Below are positions 56,032-64,000 of a stretch of 64,000 nt of DNA, piece after piece. How positions within the stretch are numbered: position 1 is the stretch's first letter; every line of letters starts with the position of its first letter. The translations under genes were made by a program, and so were the position numbers. The DNA is from Paenibacillus barengoltzii NBRC 101215 (GTDB lineage Bacteria > Bacillota > Bacilli > Paenibacillales > Paenibacillaceae), in NCBI RefSeq assembly GCF_004000745.1, contig NZ_BILV01000020.1, positions 1-64,000 on the forward strand, in the 5' to 3' direction. Below the pieces are notes generated by a model, which worked only from the letters and a program-made list of their open reading frames with translations, made no database searches and was not told the origin of the DNA.

Positions 56032-57411
56032 TTATTTCCCCAAACAAAATTGCGAAAAAATCTGATCAATCAACGCATCCGGAGCCGAATCCCCAATCAC
56101 TTCACCTAATTGCTCCCACGCCAGCCGAACATCGATCTGCAAAATATCGATCGGAATGCCGCTGTCCGCCGCTTCATAGGCATCTGCCAGCGATTGCTTG
56201 GCCTTCTTCAGCAAAGCGATATGCCGCACGTTGCTGACATACGTTAAATCATTGGACTCCAGCTCCCCGCCAAAGAACATCCGGGCAATGGCGTCCTCCA
56301 GATGATCCAGCCCTTCCTCCGTTTTGACCGACAATTCGACGATCGATTCCTCGGAAAAATAACGCCGGACCACCTCCCGATCCAACTGCTGCGGTAAATC
56401 AATCTTATTTAAAAGCACGATCGTGGACCGCCCCTGCAGTTGCTCCATTAAGGCAATCTCGTCCTCATGCAGCGCTTCGGCGCTGTTGAGCACGAGCAGG
56501 ATCAGGTCCGCTTCGCTCACCGCCGCTTTGGAGCGCTCCACGCCGATCTGCTCAACGACGTCCATCGTCTCGCGGATCCCCGCCGTGTCGAGCAGCTTCA
56601 GCGGAATATTATTGATCGTCACATATTCTTCGATCACGTCCCGGGTTGTGCCCGGGATGTCAGTGACGATCGCTTTATTTTCGCGCGCCAGGGCGTTCAT
56701 GAGCGAGGATTTGCCGACATTCGGGCGGCCGACGATCGCCGTCGTAATCCCCTCGCGCAGAATCTTGCCCTGGTTCGCCGTCTTCAGCAGCGCGTCGATG
56801 CCTTCCGACACCTCCGCGCACTTCTCCTTGATAAACGCCATCGTCATCGATTCCACGTCATGCTCCGGATAATCGATGTTCACCTCAATATGCGCCAACG
56901 TCTCAATTAACGTGTGCCGCAGCTTGCTGATTTGGCGCGACAGCTGGCCTTCGACCTGCTTCAGCGCCACGGAGAACGCCCGATCCGACTTGGATCGGAT
57001 CAGGTCGATGACCGCCTCCGCCTGCGACAGGTCGATCCGCCCGTTCAGGAACGCGCGCTTCGTGAACTCGCCCGGCTCGGCGAGGCGAATCCCGCGTTGC
57101 TGGAGCAGCAGGTCCATCACGCGCTTAACAGAGATGATCCCGCCGTGCGTACTAATCTCCACCACATCTTCCGTGGTGAAGGAGCGCGGCGCGCGAAAGA
57201 CGCTGACGAGCACCTCTTCGAGCTTCTCGCCCGTCGCCGGGTCCACGATAAAGCCATAGTGTACCGTATGGCTTTCCGCCTCCGGCAGCGCCGTCTTGGA
57301 GCGGAATAGCCCCCCCACTTGGGAGATCGCCTCCGGCCCGCTAACGCGAATCACGGCGATGCCGCTTTCGCCCACCGCCGTCGATATCGCAGCAATTGTA
57401 TCACTAAGCAT
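56032..57411 (-). CDS. mnmE: tRNA modification GTPase MnmE (TrmE)
   Basis: MnmE is a G protein activated by dimerisation, partner of MnmG. The N-terminal tetrahydrofolate-binding domain begins [26 protein letters not shown]. The GTPase domain holds G1 [23 protein letters not shown] and LLNKIDLP, and the C-terminal Cys motif is FCLGK. The ATG at 57411 matches the known N terminus and has GAGGTG. The frame stays open another 44 codons upstream but without a sensible start. The protein is 459 residues. Confidence 0.97.
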   Translation of the reverse strand: MLSDTIAAISTAVGESGIAVIRVSGPEAISQVGGLFRSKTALPEAESHTVHYGFIVDPATGEKLEEVLVSVFRAPRSFTTEDVVEISTHGGIISVKRVMDLLLQQRGIRLAEPGEFTKRAFLNGRIDLSQAEAVIDLIRSKSDRAFSVALKQVEGQLSRQISKLRHTLIETLAHIEVNIDYPEHDVESMTMAFIKEKCAEVSEGIDALLKTANQGKILREGITTAIVGRPNVGKSSLMNALARENKAIVTDIPGTTRDVIEEYVTINNIPLKLLDTAGIRETMDVVEQIGVERSKAAVSEADLILLVLNSAEALHEDEIALMEQLQGRSTIVLLNKIDLPQQLDREVVRRYFSEESIVELSVKTEEGLDHLEDAIARMFFGGELESNDLTYVSNVRHIALLKKAKQSLADAYEAADSGIPIDILQIDVRLAWEQLGEVIGDSAPDALIDQIFSQFCLGK

Positions 57412-57508
57412 GGGTTTCACCTCGCTAGTAGTTTTGTTATATAAGAAAGTTCGTAATTGTAACAGCTCCGCGCTGGTCTTTCCATTGTATCCCCTCGGGT
57501 TCCACTCA

Positions 57509-57838
57509 AACCTAAGCGCATCCCAAAGGAGACAACGTGACATTGCTCATAGTTCCTTCAAAACAGCGCAGTCTTTCTATTCTCCCCTTCGAAGCTTCCG
57601 CCCACATACCTCTGCAACGTGAGCGCATCTCCGCAGGAGACTACGCCTCCTTGCTCACAGTCCCTCCGAAACCATCGCCGTCTCTCCACGCTCCTCTTCG
57701 AAGCATCCGCCCTCATTATCCTGCTCTAACGTGAGCGTATCTCCGTAGGAGACAGCGCCTCCTTGCTCACAGTCCCTCCGAAAACACCGCCGTCTCTCCT
57801 CGCTCCCCTTCTAAGCATGAGCCCTCACAGCCAGCAGG
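57509..57838. repeat. Three tandem ~110-bp units
   Basis: Units begin near 57509, 57616 and 57728, giving periods of about 107 and 112 bp. Copies two and three share the head AACGTGAGCG-ATCTCCG-AGGAGAC, a middle GCCTCCTTGCTCACAGTCCCTCCG and a tail near CTTCGAAGCATCCGCCCTC. The first copy, nearest mnmE, is more diverged. The gap is not coding: reading frames there change between copies. Confidence 0.8.
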
Positions 57839-58150
57839 AGCTCTAAAGTAGAGGTGGGCCCCGCAGGGGCGAAAAGTGACTTCAACCTCAACGTTCCTCG
57901 GGTGAGCTGAAAGCAGCAGTTTTGAGCAGCACGGTTTTCCAGGTAGCCCAGGTGCTCCCCAAGTAAGACGTACCCCGAAGGGGGGAAAGCGTTCCTTGCA
58001 CCAACATAGAGCGCATCCCCGAAGGGGACAGCGAGCAGGAGCGCCTCTTGACCTCCTACGTTCTTCCCCTTTGCGGGAGACCAGAGGGCCGCAGGCCCTC
58101 GGGCGCCCTCCCTTACGGTAAGGGAGGGGTGGGGAGGGTTGAGTCCACCC
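57839..58150. repeat. Cluster of short GC-rich hairpins between mnmE and jag
   Basis: The same small hairpin theme recurs with changed but still pairing arms: GCCCCGCAGGGGC near 57858, ACCCCGAAGGGGGG near 57971, and TCCCCGAAGGGGAC near 58015, matching the TCTCCGCAGGAGAC and TCTCCGTAGGAGAC of the tandem units. GAGGGCCGCAGGCCCTC (58083-58099) and CCCTCCCTTACGGTAAGGGAGGG (58107-58129) follow. No gene is credible. Confidence 0.7.
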
Positions 58151-58151
58151 T

Positions 58152-58193
58152 AAAAAAAATGACGCTTCCCCAGCTTACGCCGAGCAAACGTCA
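58152..58193 (-). terminator. Terminator after jag
   Basis: On the minus strand TGACG..TT pairs with AA..CGTCA, followed by eight Ts, about ten bases after the jag stop. Confidence 0.75.
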
Positions 58194-58205
58194 CCTGCGT
58201 CTCAT

Positions 58206-58943
58206 TCATTTGCTGTGCTTCAGAGTAATAACGACCCTCCGGTTGGGCTCTTCACCTTTACTATAAGTTTTGACCTCCGGGTGATCCTGAAGTTTGGAAT
58301 GAATCACTTTGCGCTCCTGCGGCGACATCGGCTCGAGCGTAACCTCTTTACGCGTTCGAACGACCCGTCCGGCCAATCTGACGGCAAGGTCCTCCAGCGT
58401 CTTCTTCCGGCGCTCCCGGAAGTTCTCCGCGTCGAGGACGATGCGAATAAAGCTGTCCGAATAACGGTTAGCGATGATATTCGCCAAATATTGCAGAGCG
58501 TCGAGGGTTTGCCCTCTGCGCCCAATCATTAAACCTAAATCCTGGCCCGAAATGTTAAGCACGGTATGGTCTTTGCTATGGGAGATTTCGACTTTGACAT
58601 CCAAGCCCATATTCTCCCCGACTTCCCGAATGAATGACGCCGCCTCCGCATAGGGATCCTTCTCGCTGCCCGTACTCTTCTCCTCCACCACGGAAGCAGA
58701 TGAGTGAGACATCGAAGGGGTCCTATTTGAGGAAGGTACTGATGCAGGTTCAGGTGCAGGTGTAGGTGGTTCAAGCAAAGTCAGCTCAACCTTCGCTTCC
58801 CTCACCCCAATCAGCCCCAGGAATCCTTTTGACGGCTGCTCTAACACGTTCACGGCGACTTTATCCTCGGTGGTGCCGAGCTTGGCCAATCCTTGTTTAA
58901 CAGCATCTTCAATGGTTTTTCCCGACGTCACAATTTTATTCAT
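58206..58943 (-). CDS. jag: RNA-binding protein Jag/KhpB (SpoIIIJ-associated)
   Basis: Jag proteins bind RNA and affect wall synthesis and sporulation. An N-terminal Jag_N domain (about 1-53, IVTSGKTIEDAVKQGLAKLGTTEDKVAVNVLEQPSKGFLGLIG) is followed by a Pro/Ser/Glu-rich linker. A KH domain with LGLMIGRRGQTLDALQYLANI and an R3H domain containing RERRKKTLEDLAVRLAGR and PMSPQERKVIHSKL come next. It overlaps yidC by four bases. Length 245 fits. Confidence 0.96.
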   Translation of the reverse strand: MNKIVTSGKTIEDAVKQGLAKLGTTEDKVAVNVLEQPSKGFLGLIGVREAKVELTLLEPPTPAPEPASVPSSNRTPSMSHSSASVVEEKSTGSEKDPYAEAASFIREVGENMGLDVKVEISHSKDHTVLNISGQDLGLMIGRRGQTLDALQYLANIIANRYSDSFIRIVLDAENFRERRKKTLEDLAVRLAGRVVRTRKEVTLEPMSPQERKVIHSKLQDHPEVKTYSKGEEPNRRVVITLKHSK

Positions 58944-59839
58944 TTCGATTTTTTGGCCTCCTTGGCACCCCTACCGGGATGACCGGCTTTTAGATTGGAG
59001 CCGCCCCGCTTCTTCCCTGACCCGGAAGAAGAACCGTTGCCTCCGCCTGCCGTAGCGGCAGCTGCGGACAAAGCTGGATCTTTCTTGCGGTAGATAAAGT
59101 AGTTTTGCGCGATCGTATACAGGTTACTGAAGATCCAGTACAACGGCAACGCAGCGGCGAAATTGTACGCCATCACAAAAATCAAAATCGGATAGACCCA
59201 CATCATAAACGCCATTGGGCCTTGCATCCCTTGCGGGTTCATGCTCGACATCATCTTCGTTTGAATAAACGTCGTAATCGCAGCGATCGCCGGCAGGATG
59301 AATAATTTATCAGGCTCTCCAAGTTGCAACCATAAGAAGGAATGATCTCGGATCGCCGAGTTGTAGTAAATTGAGTTATACAGCGCAATGAACACCGGCA
59401 TTTGAATAAGCAACGGGAAGCAACCCGCCATCGGATTCACCTTGTGTTCTTGGAAGAGCTTCATTGTCTCCTGTTGCTGTTTCTCCGGATTATCCTTATA
59501 TTGCTCCCGGATTTTCTGGAGCTGCGGCTGAATGGCCTGCATTGCTTTGGAGCTCTTCACTTGCTTTAAGGTCAGCGGCAGAATCAAGGTCCGCACAATC
59601 AGCACCATAATCAGAATCGCTATCCCATAAGCGCCGTTAAACCATTCTGCAAACGTATCCAACGCGAGCGAGAAATAGTAAACCACATTGGAAGTCCACC
59701 ATGATCCACTTGTCCTCATATCAGCCGTCGTGGTTGCCTGATGTGCATTCGAAGGCGCACAGCCTGCGAGAACCGCCACCATCACGGCCGCCAGAAGGAG
59801 AAGAAGCCATCTTCTTCGGTTAGTCATCAATCGCGACAC
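58940..59839 (-). CDS. yidC: Membrane protein insertase YidC1/SpoIIIJ (OxaA)
   Basis: YidC inserts membrane proteins, alone or with SecYEG; the SpoIIIJ form is needed for sporulation. A lipoprotein-like signal, VMVAVLAGC, precedes five membrane segments. The conserved stretch is VLIVRTLILPLTLKQVKSSKAMQAIQPQLQKI, with the functionally important Arg in the first segment, and NPMAGCFPLLIQMPVFIALYNSIYYN follows. A Gly/Ser-rich basic tail ends it. The start is GTG with GAGGGG upstream; an ATG four codons in is possible. It overlaps jag by four bases. Confidence 0.95.
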   Translation of the reverse strand: MSRLMTNRRRWLLLLLAAVMVAVLAGCAPSNAHQATTTADMRTSGSWWTSNVVYYFSLALDTFAEWFNGAYGIAILIMVLIVRTLILPLTLKQVKSSKAMQAIQPQLQKIREQYKDNPEKQQQETMKLFQEHKVNPMAGCFPLLIQMPVFIALYNSIYYNSAIRDHSFLWLQLGEPDKLFILPAIAAITTFIQTKMMSSMNPQGMQGPMAFMMWVYPILIFVMAYNFAAALPLYWIFSNLYTIAQNYFIYRKKDPALSAAAATAGGGNGSSSGSGKKRGGSNLKAGHPGRGAKEAKKSK

Positions 59840-59914
59840 TTCAAAACCCCTCTCTTAACCTATCCATTCAACGTAAATCATAACATATTTGAAGAGACAA
59901 AGAAACAAGCCTGC

Positions 59915-60265
59915 CTAACGCCCGGAATCCCGCAGCAGCGAAGCTTTCCGAAGCACATGGAGCACGCTTTTTTCGAGGTCCTTATATTCCATTCCGACAG
60001 CCCCGTTCCGCACGATCAAGATCAGGTCGACATGGTCGCGAATCTCGGCTTCATGCAGCCGGACGATCTCCTTCAGCATTCGCCGCATCCGGTTGCGAAC
60101 GACGGCATTTCCGATTTTTTTACTAGCCGAAACCCCTAGCCGAAAACGTTCAATCTCCGGTTTATTCGACCAATACACCACCAGTTGGCGATTCGCAAAG
60201 GATTTGCCAAACCGGTAGATCCGATTAAAATCGGCGCGGTTTCTCAAACGAAGTTGTTTATGCAC
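59915..60265 (-). CDS. rnpA: Ribonuclease P protein component
   Basis: RnpA is the protein subunit of RNase P that matures tRNA 5' ends with the rnpB RNA (not in this window). The signature ASKKIGNAVVRNRMRRMLKE is present, and HKQLRLRNRADFNRIYRFGKSFANRQLVVYW leads in. Start is GTG with AAGGAG seven bases upstream. Length 116 is standard. It follows rpmH but is separated from it by a strong terminator and by a promoter of its own (-10 TATACT at 60326-60331). Confidence 0.96.
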   Translation of the reverse strand: MHKQLRLRNRADFNRIYRFGKSFANRQLVVYWSNKPEIERFRLGVSASKKIGNAVVRNRMRRMLKEIVRLHEAEIRDHVDLILIVRNGAVGMEYKDLEKSVLHVLRKASLLRDSGR

Positions 60266-60368
60266 GAGCTATCTCCTTGATTCAAACTTCTACTTCGAGG
60301 TGGTTCAAAAGTCAGTTATCTAAATAGTATAGACCAAATTGCCGTAATGATCGCACAAGGCACTAATA

Positions 60369-60395
60369 TAAAAAAAAAGACCACCGCGGTGGTCC
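60369..60395 (-). terminator. Terminator between rpmH and rnpA
   Basis: The perfect palindrome GACCACCGCGGTGGTC is followed on the minus strand by TTTTTTTTTATA, just 10 bases after the rpmH stop. It should partly or fully uncouple rnpA from rpmH. Confidence 0.85.
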
Positions 60396-60406
60396 TTACG
60401 CACGCT

Positions 60407-60541
60407 TTACGCACTCAGTACTTTTCTGCCTTTGAGACGACGAGCAGCGAGAACCTTGCGGCCGTTTTTCGTGCTCATTCTTTTACGGAATCCGTGAACC
60501 TTTTTACGTTTGCTCACATTCGGTTTGAAAGTTGGTTTCAT
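60407..60541 (-). CDS. rpmH: 50S ribosomal protein L34
   Basis: L34 is a tiny, very basic protein of the large subunit. The 44 residues begin [19 protein letters not shown], and [24 protein letters not shown] completes it, the universal sequence. AGGGGG precedes the ATG. rpmH is normally divergent from dnaA across oriC; here the divergent gene is gnd. Confidence 0.97.
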   Translation of the reverse strand: MKPTFKPNVSKRKKVHGFRKRMSTKNGRKVLAARRLKGRKVLSA

Positions 60542-60594
60542 CTATCGCACCCCCTTACAGGAATATCATCATTATCTTTATGTTACCCATTTTC

Positions 60595-60784
60595 ATATCC
60601 ACAGAAAATGCCTTCATACATTTAACCACAACGCCTGGGAAAAGTCAACCGAACTTCCCCTTCCTCCCTTTTTCTTTTCCGTTATACACAATCCACAGCT
60701 TTCGTTTTTGAACTTCAATCCGCACAGTTTTCCACAGGCCTGACCGAGATTCTTTTCGAATAGAAGTTATTCACATGTGGAAAA
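60595..60784. other. Cluster of six DnaA-box-like sequences (putative part of oriC)
   Basis: Matches to TTATNCACA or one base off occur at 60595-60603 (ATATCCACA), 60682-60690 (TTATACACA, perfect), 60728-60736 (TTTTCCACA), 60767-60775 (TTATTCACA, perfect) and 60776-60784 on the minus strand (TTTTCCACA), with a weaker one at 60689-60697. All lie in 190 bp between rpmH and gnd, at the switch of gene direction. This is what the rpmH-proximal half of a Firmicute oriC looks like. Confidence 0.7.
60620..60648 (-). promoter_or_regulatory. rpmH promoter
   Basis: On the minus strand TTGACT (60643-60648), 17 bases, TTAAAT (60620-60625). Transcription would start near 60613 and run about 70 bases to rpmH. 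Confidence 0.7.
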
Positions 60785-60838
60785 GTATTTTCATCATTAA
60801 TCCTTCAAGTACTCGCCAAAACGCTTTCATAATTATGG

Positions 60839-60867
60839 TTTACAGCCGAATCGAATCGGAGTATATT
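60839..60867 (+). promoter_or_regulatory. gnd promoter
   Basis: TTTACA (60839-60844), 17 bases, TATATT (60862-60867). The start site would be near 60874, immediately before the GntR-type operator. Confidence 0.75.
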
Positions 60868-60878
60868 CAAATTGTAAG

Positions 60879-60896
60879 TTGTATACAAGTATACAA
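60879..60896. promoter_or_regulatory. GntR operator upstream of gnd
   Basis: TTGTATACAAGTATACAA contains the core of the B. subtilis GntR operator (ATACTTGTATACAAGTAT). It lies at the inferred transcription start, where a bound repressor would block the gene until gluconate is present. Confidence 0.8.
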
Positions 60897-60922
60897 AAAG
60901 AGAATTGCGAGGTGTTTTATAG

Positions 60923-61822
60923 ATGAAATTAGGTATGGTTGGGCTTGGAAAAATGGGCTTCCATCTCGTTCTAAACCTGCTGGAGCATGGACATAACGTC
61001 GTGGCCTACGATATGAATTCCCAGTCCGTAGCAAACGCCGCTGAGAAAGGCGCGGTTCCCGCCGCCAGTCTGGAGGAGCTCGTAAAATCATTAGAAGCAC
61101 CGCGGGTCGTTTGGGTGATGGTACCAGCCGGTGCCCCGCTGCAATCGGTTATGGACCAATTAACACCGTTGCTAGATGCAGGCGACGTTGTTATCGACGG
61201 AGGGAATTCACATTATAAAAATTCGCTGGAACTTGCTCAGCAACTGGCGGAGCACGGGATTCGCTTCCTGGATGTTGGAACTTCCGGCGGTGTAGAAGGT
61301 GCGCACCAAGGCGGCTGCTTTATGATTGGCGGCGAGCAAGAAGCCTTCCGTCTGGTTGAGCCGGTCTTCCAAGACATCGCTGTAACCGGAGGTTATCTGT
61401 ATACAGGACCATCCGGCAGCGGTCATTTCCTCAAAATGGTTCATAACGGGATTGAGTACGGCATGATGCAAGCGATCGCCGAAGGCTTCGAACTGCTGGA
61501 CAAAAGCCAGTACAACTACGATTTCGAGCAAGTCGCCCGGGTATGGTCGAACGGTTCGGTGATCCGTAGTTGGTTGATGGAACTGACGCAGAGTGCTTTT
61601 GCCAAGGATCCGAAACTGGAAGGCATTCGCGGTGTGATGCACTCCTCCGGTGAAGGCAAATGGACAGTGGAAACCGCACTGGATTTGCAAGCGAATGCGC
61701 CGGTGATCGCCATGTCCCTATTTATGCGTTATCGTTCACTCCAGGAGGACACTTTCCACGGCAAGGTTGTTGCAGCGCTGCGCAACGAATTTGGCGGCCA
61801 CGCGGTCGAATCTGCGAAATAA
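60923..61822 (+). CDS. gnd: 6-phosphogluconate dehydrogenase, decarboxylating (short NAD-type)
   Basis: This is a cytoplasmic enzyme that oxidises and decarboxylates 6-phosphogluconate to ribulose 5-phosphate. The GLGKMG dinucleotide motif is at residues 7-12, the substrate loop IDGGNSHYKNS at about 92-102, and the catalytic Lys in HFLKMVHNGIEYGMMQ at about 170-185. The 299-residue length is the short form, common with NAD-dependent enzymes. GAGGTG precedes the ATG. It is the first gene of the gluconate cluster. It occupies the place beside rpmH where dnaA normally sits. Confidence 0.94.
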   Translation: MKLGMVGLGKMGFHLVLNLLEHGHNVVAYDMNSQSVANAAEKGAVPAASLEELVKSLEAPRVVWVMVPAGAPLQSVMDQLTPLLDAGDVVIDGGNSHYKNSLELAQQLAEHGIRFLDVGTSGGVEGAHQGGCFMIGGEQEAFRLVEPVFQDIAVTGGYLYTGPSGSGHFLKMVHNGIEYGMMQAIAEGFELLDKSQYNYDFEQVARVWSNGSVIRSWLMELTQSAFAKDPKLEGIRGVMHSSGEGKWTVETALDLQANAPVIAMSLFMRYRSLQEDTFHGKVVAALRNEFGGHAVESAK

Positions 61823-61880
61823 CTGCTGAAAAATTGCTGAAACCTAACGCGAGTTTCCCCCATCTTTACGATTTTCATGC

Positions 61881-61911
61881 TATGATCGAAGTATTTATAA
61901 CTTCACGATCA
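61881..61911. promoter_or_regulatory. gntR promoter and overlapping dyad
   Basis: The plus strand has an extended -10, TGCTATGAT (TATGAT 61881-61886). It lies in a dyad TGATCGAAGT...ACTTCACGATCA at 61883-61911, which could be an autoregulatory operator. This dyad differs from the GntR operators at gnd and gntP. Confidence 0.5.
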
Positions 61912-61950
61912 TTATGCGGGATCATATCCCTTAGATAGGAGAAATATCGC

Positions 61951-62622
61951 ATGCAATACCCTTCTTCTTGGTTAAAAGGCAGCTCGCTGGGTGAGTCAAT
62001 CGCCGCGGAGCTTCGCCTGCAGATCATTAGCGGTACGATCAAACCGGGCACCGTTCTGTCCGAGAACCGCATCGCCGCGGATTTCGGCACGAGCCGTTCC
62101 CCGGTTCGCGAAGCACTGAAAACGCTCTCTAATGAAGGGCTGATCAACCTTCAGCGCATGGGGGTGGTGGTAAACGGCCTCAGCCTGAAAGACGTCGACG
62201 AATTATACGATGTTCGTTATCTGATCGAAAGCTTCGCCTCGAAACAGGTGGCCGAGAATCCGGAAGCGCTGCTCGCCCCGCTCGCGCAAATCATCGACAA
62301 AATGGAGCTTGCCGGCAAACACCGGGATATCGCGGAATTTGCTTACCAGGATCTCTGCTTTCACGAAACGATTATCGCTGGCGCTAACCATACGCGTATC
62401 ATGCATCTATGGACCAGCATCCGCCACATTGTCATGACGGTGATGCTGATTACAACGCGTGAGGTGTTGTCACAAGACGATGACAAAATTAACTATGTGA
62501 TCGGCAAACATCGCAAGCTGCTGCAGGGATTGGAATCCCGTGACCCCGGGATTATCGCGCGAAACGTGGAAGAGTATTTCGCCGACTCTCACCGCACGCT
62601 GCATACGAGCCTTCCTCAATAG
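61951..62622 (+). CDS. gntR: GntR-family transcriptional regulator (FCD domain)
   Basis: The N-terminal winged helix (about 12-75) has IISGTIKPGTVLSENRIAADFGTSRSPVREALKTLSNEGLINLQ, the GntR reading head. The C-terminal FCD ligand domain (about 80-205) includes YLIESFASKQVAENP and FHETIIAGANHTRIMHLWTSIRH, whose His and Asp residues bind a metal and the sugar acid. Its neighbours and the TTGTATACAAGTATACAA operators show it to be the gluconate-responsive repressor. AGGAG lies eight bases before the ATG. Gluconokinase is not in this window and may follow gntP. Confidence 0.93.
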   Translation: MQYPSSWLKGSSLGESIAAELRLQIISGTIKPGTVLSENRIAADFGTSRSPVREALKTLSNEGLINLQRMGVVVNGLSLKDVDELYDVRYLIESFASKQVAENPEALLAPLAQIIDKMELAGKHRDIAEFAYQDLCFHETIIAGANHTRIMHLWTSIRHIVMTVMLITTREVLSQDDDKINYVIGKHRKLLQGLESRDPGIIARNVEEYFADSHRTLHTSLPQ

Positions 62623-62661
62623 CTAACCGAAGCGGCCTATTGGCCCTTTGAACCGGCTTTG

Positions 62662-62679
62662 TTGTCGACAAGTATACAA
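62662..62679. promoter_or_regulatory. GntR operator upstream of gntP
   Basis: TTGTCGACAAGTATACAA shares 16 of 18 bases with the operator at gnd. It lies between gntR and gntP, so gntP is probably under separate GntR control. Confidence 0.75.
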
Positions 62680-62786
62680 TAATCAAATTTCGCTGGTTTT
62701 GATCATACTAAGAGCATTTCCAGCACGATCATTTATGAAAGCGCTGAACTAAATACATCAAGATGACCAAAAGAGGAGGAATTCCT

Positions 62787-64000
62787 TTGGACACCCTGTT
62801 TGGTATGAACCATAACGCTACGCTCTTATTTTGGACACTGCTCACCATCGTTTTTTTGATCGTGTTAATCTCCAAATATAAATGGAATCCCTTCGTGACG
62901 CTGCTGATCTCCGCCCTGCTGCTTGGGCTTCTGGCGGGGATGAAGCCGCTGGACGTGGTCAGCTCCATCACAAGTGGTCTCGGTGGAACGCTCGGCACGA
63001 TCGCCATCGTCATTGGTCTCGGTACGATGCTGGGAAAAATGATGGCCGAATCCGGCGGCGCAGAACGCATTGCCACCACACTGGTTGACCGATTTGGCGA
63101 GAAACGGGTGCACTGGGCGATGATGCTCGTTGGTTTTATCGTTGGCATCCCGGTATTTTTTGAAGTTGGTGTTATTCTGCTGATTCCAATTGTTTTTACC
63201 GTTGCTAAGAAAACAAAAATGTCCTTGCTTCAAATTGGTATCCCGATCTTAGCGGGTCTGTCCACTGTACACGGACTCGTCCCGCCGCACCCCGCGCCGA
63301 TGATCGCCATTGATGCTTATGGCGCAAATCTCGGCAAAACGCTGTTGTATTCAATTCTAATCGGCCTCCCGGTAGCGATTGTATCCGGTCCTCTGTTCGG
63401 TAAATATATCGGTAAACGGATTGTGCTGGAACCTCCGGCCGAGTTGGCGGAGCAATTCGCTGTCAAAGGGGATCGCAAGCTGCCGGGATTTGGGATTACG
63501 CTGTTTACCATTTTGCTGCCGGTCATTCTTATGCTAATTGGCTCGATTGCTGATATCCTCGATCCGGAAGCTACGCATCCGATCACGCTGTTCTGTGAAT
63601 TTATCGGACACGAGATCATGGCGCTGCTGATCGCGGTCGTATTCTCCTTCTTCTCCCTCGGCTACAGCCGCGGATTCAGCAAACAGGATCTCTCCAAATT
63701 CACAAGCGAATGTCTGGCGCCAATCGCCGGGATCGTATTGATTATCGGTGCCGGCGGTGCATTTAAGCAGGTACTGATTAATAGCGGCGTAGGCGAAGCC
63801 ATCGCGGAAATTGCCACCGGTGCACACGTGAATCTGATTCTCTTCTCTTGGTTCGTGGCGGCTTTGATCCGGGTCGCTACCGGTTCGGCCACAGTCGCCA
63901 TGACAACGGCAGCGGGCATTGTCGCGCCTGTGCTGGCGATGACCCCCGGGGCGAACGTTGAGTTGGCCGTACTTGCAACCGGTGCAGGGTCGATCGTACT
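62787..64000 (+). CDS. gntP: Gluconate:H+ symporter GntP (partial)
   Basis: GntP imports gluconate with protons. The visible 404 codons show about ten membrane segments of the GntP family, with IVGIPVFFEVGVILLIPIVFTVAK, LSTVHGLVPPHPAPMIAI and ATGSATVAMTTAAGI as the conserved parts. The C terminus runs off the right edge. The start is a TTG with GGAGG seven bases upstream; an ATG six codons on is possible. A GntR-type operator lies just upstream. Confidence 0.93.
   Translation, partial: MDTLFGMNHNATLLFWTLLTIVFLIVLISKYKWNPFVTLLISALLLGLLAGMKPLDVVSSITSGLGGTLGTIAIVIGLGTMLGKMMAESGGAERIATTLVDRFGEKRVHWAMMLVGFIVGIPVFFEVGVILLIPIVFTVAKKTKMSLLQIGIPILAGLSTVHGLVPPHPAPMIAIDAYGANLGKTLLYSILIGLPVAIVSGPLFGKYIGKRIVLEPPAELAEQFAVKGDRKLPGFGITLFTILLPVILMLIGSIADILDPEATHPITLFCEFIGHEIMALLIAVVFSFFSLGYSRGFSKQDLSKFTSECLAPIAGIVLIIGAGGAFKQVLINSGVGEAIAEIATGAHVNLILFSWFVAALIRVATGSATVAMTTAAGIVAPVLAMTPGANVELAVLATGAGSIV

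Noticed and set aside
57296-57734. Short plus-strand frames over the mnmE start and the tandem repeats
   Set aside because: They are not conserved between repeat copies and have no ribosome site.
57509-58150. CRISPR array in the mnmE-jag gap
   Set aside because: Repeats are about 110 bp, few, degenerate, and have no short spacers or cas genes.
59840-59914. yidD between rnpA and yidC
   Set aside because: The gap is only 75 bp, too short for yidD; it must lie elsewhere if present.

Overview
The window looks like the left flank of the replication origin of a Paenibacillus-like Firmicute (Paenibacillaceae). This rests on conserved gene order and protein similarity recognised by eye; no database search was run. 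Reading from right to left, the block rpmH-rnpA-yidC-jag-mnmE-mnmG-rsmG-noc-soj-parB, then an aminotransferase, a DUF4446 gene, yyaC, mscS and DUF951, then rpsF-ssb-rpsR, gdpP-rplI-dnaB, purA, walRKHIJ, htrA and rlmH is the classic origin-proximal order of the Bacillus/Paenibacillus group. Spore genes (yyaC, spoIIIJ/yidC, jag) indicate an endospore former. I see no insertion sequence, prophage, integrase or CRISPR array.

Layout: 1-5.5 kb, rlmH (cut by the left edge), a CxxH/CxxC mini-protein, an SLH/CAP surface protein, glpD and htrA. 5.9-8.6 kb, a small plus-strand gene, then an AraC regulator divergent from a family-4 glycosidase (LplD-like). 8.6-16.6 kb, the essential WalRK cell-wall two-component system with walH, walI and walJ, plus an M23 peptidase. 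16.8-22.8 kb, an unknown membrane-anchored protein, purA with a readable PurR operator, a chemoreceptor and a PLP decarboxylase. 23.1-28.1 kb, the mazG-like/yybS/gdpP/rplI/dnaB operon, preceded by a CBS protein and an LCP enzyme. 30.2-36.4 kb, a five-gene oligopeptide ABC transporter. 36.7-37.9 kb, rpsF-ssb-rpsR. 38.1-46 kb, yjzC, a possible structured RNA, an iron/phosphonate-type ABC transporter coupled to a beta-CASP hydrolase, a divergent LysR regulator and a secreted CYTH-like protein. 46.1-60.5 kb, tRNA-Ser and the origin-flanking block. 60.9-64 kb, a gluconate locus (gnd, gntR, gntP) read rightwards.

The transcription switch point, the rpmH promoter and a cluster of six DnaA-box-like sequences all lie at about 60.6-60.8 kb, so half of oriC is probably here. 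The gene opposite rpmH, however, is gnd and not dnaA, which implies a rearrangement at the origin. Two parS centromere sites flank this block: one inside parB, and one forming the loop of the rsmG transcription terminator. Other regulatory elements readable by eye are GntR operators at gnd and gntP, a PurBox pair at purA, and a terminator in the glpD leader that could be an antitermination target. Several intergenic gaps hold unexplained repeats: a 19-bp family at 8.6 kb, a 24-bp family between walI and walH, and about 110-bp tandem units plus covarying mini-hairpins between mnmE and jag.
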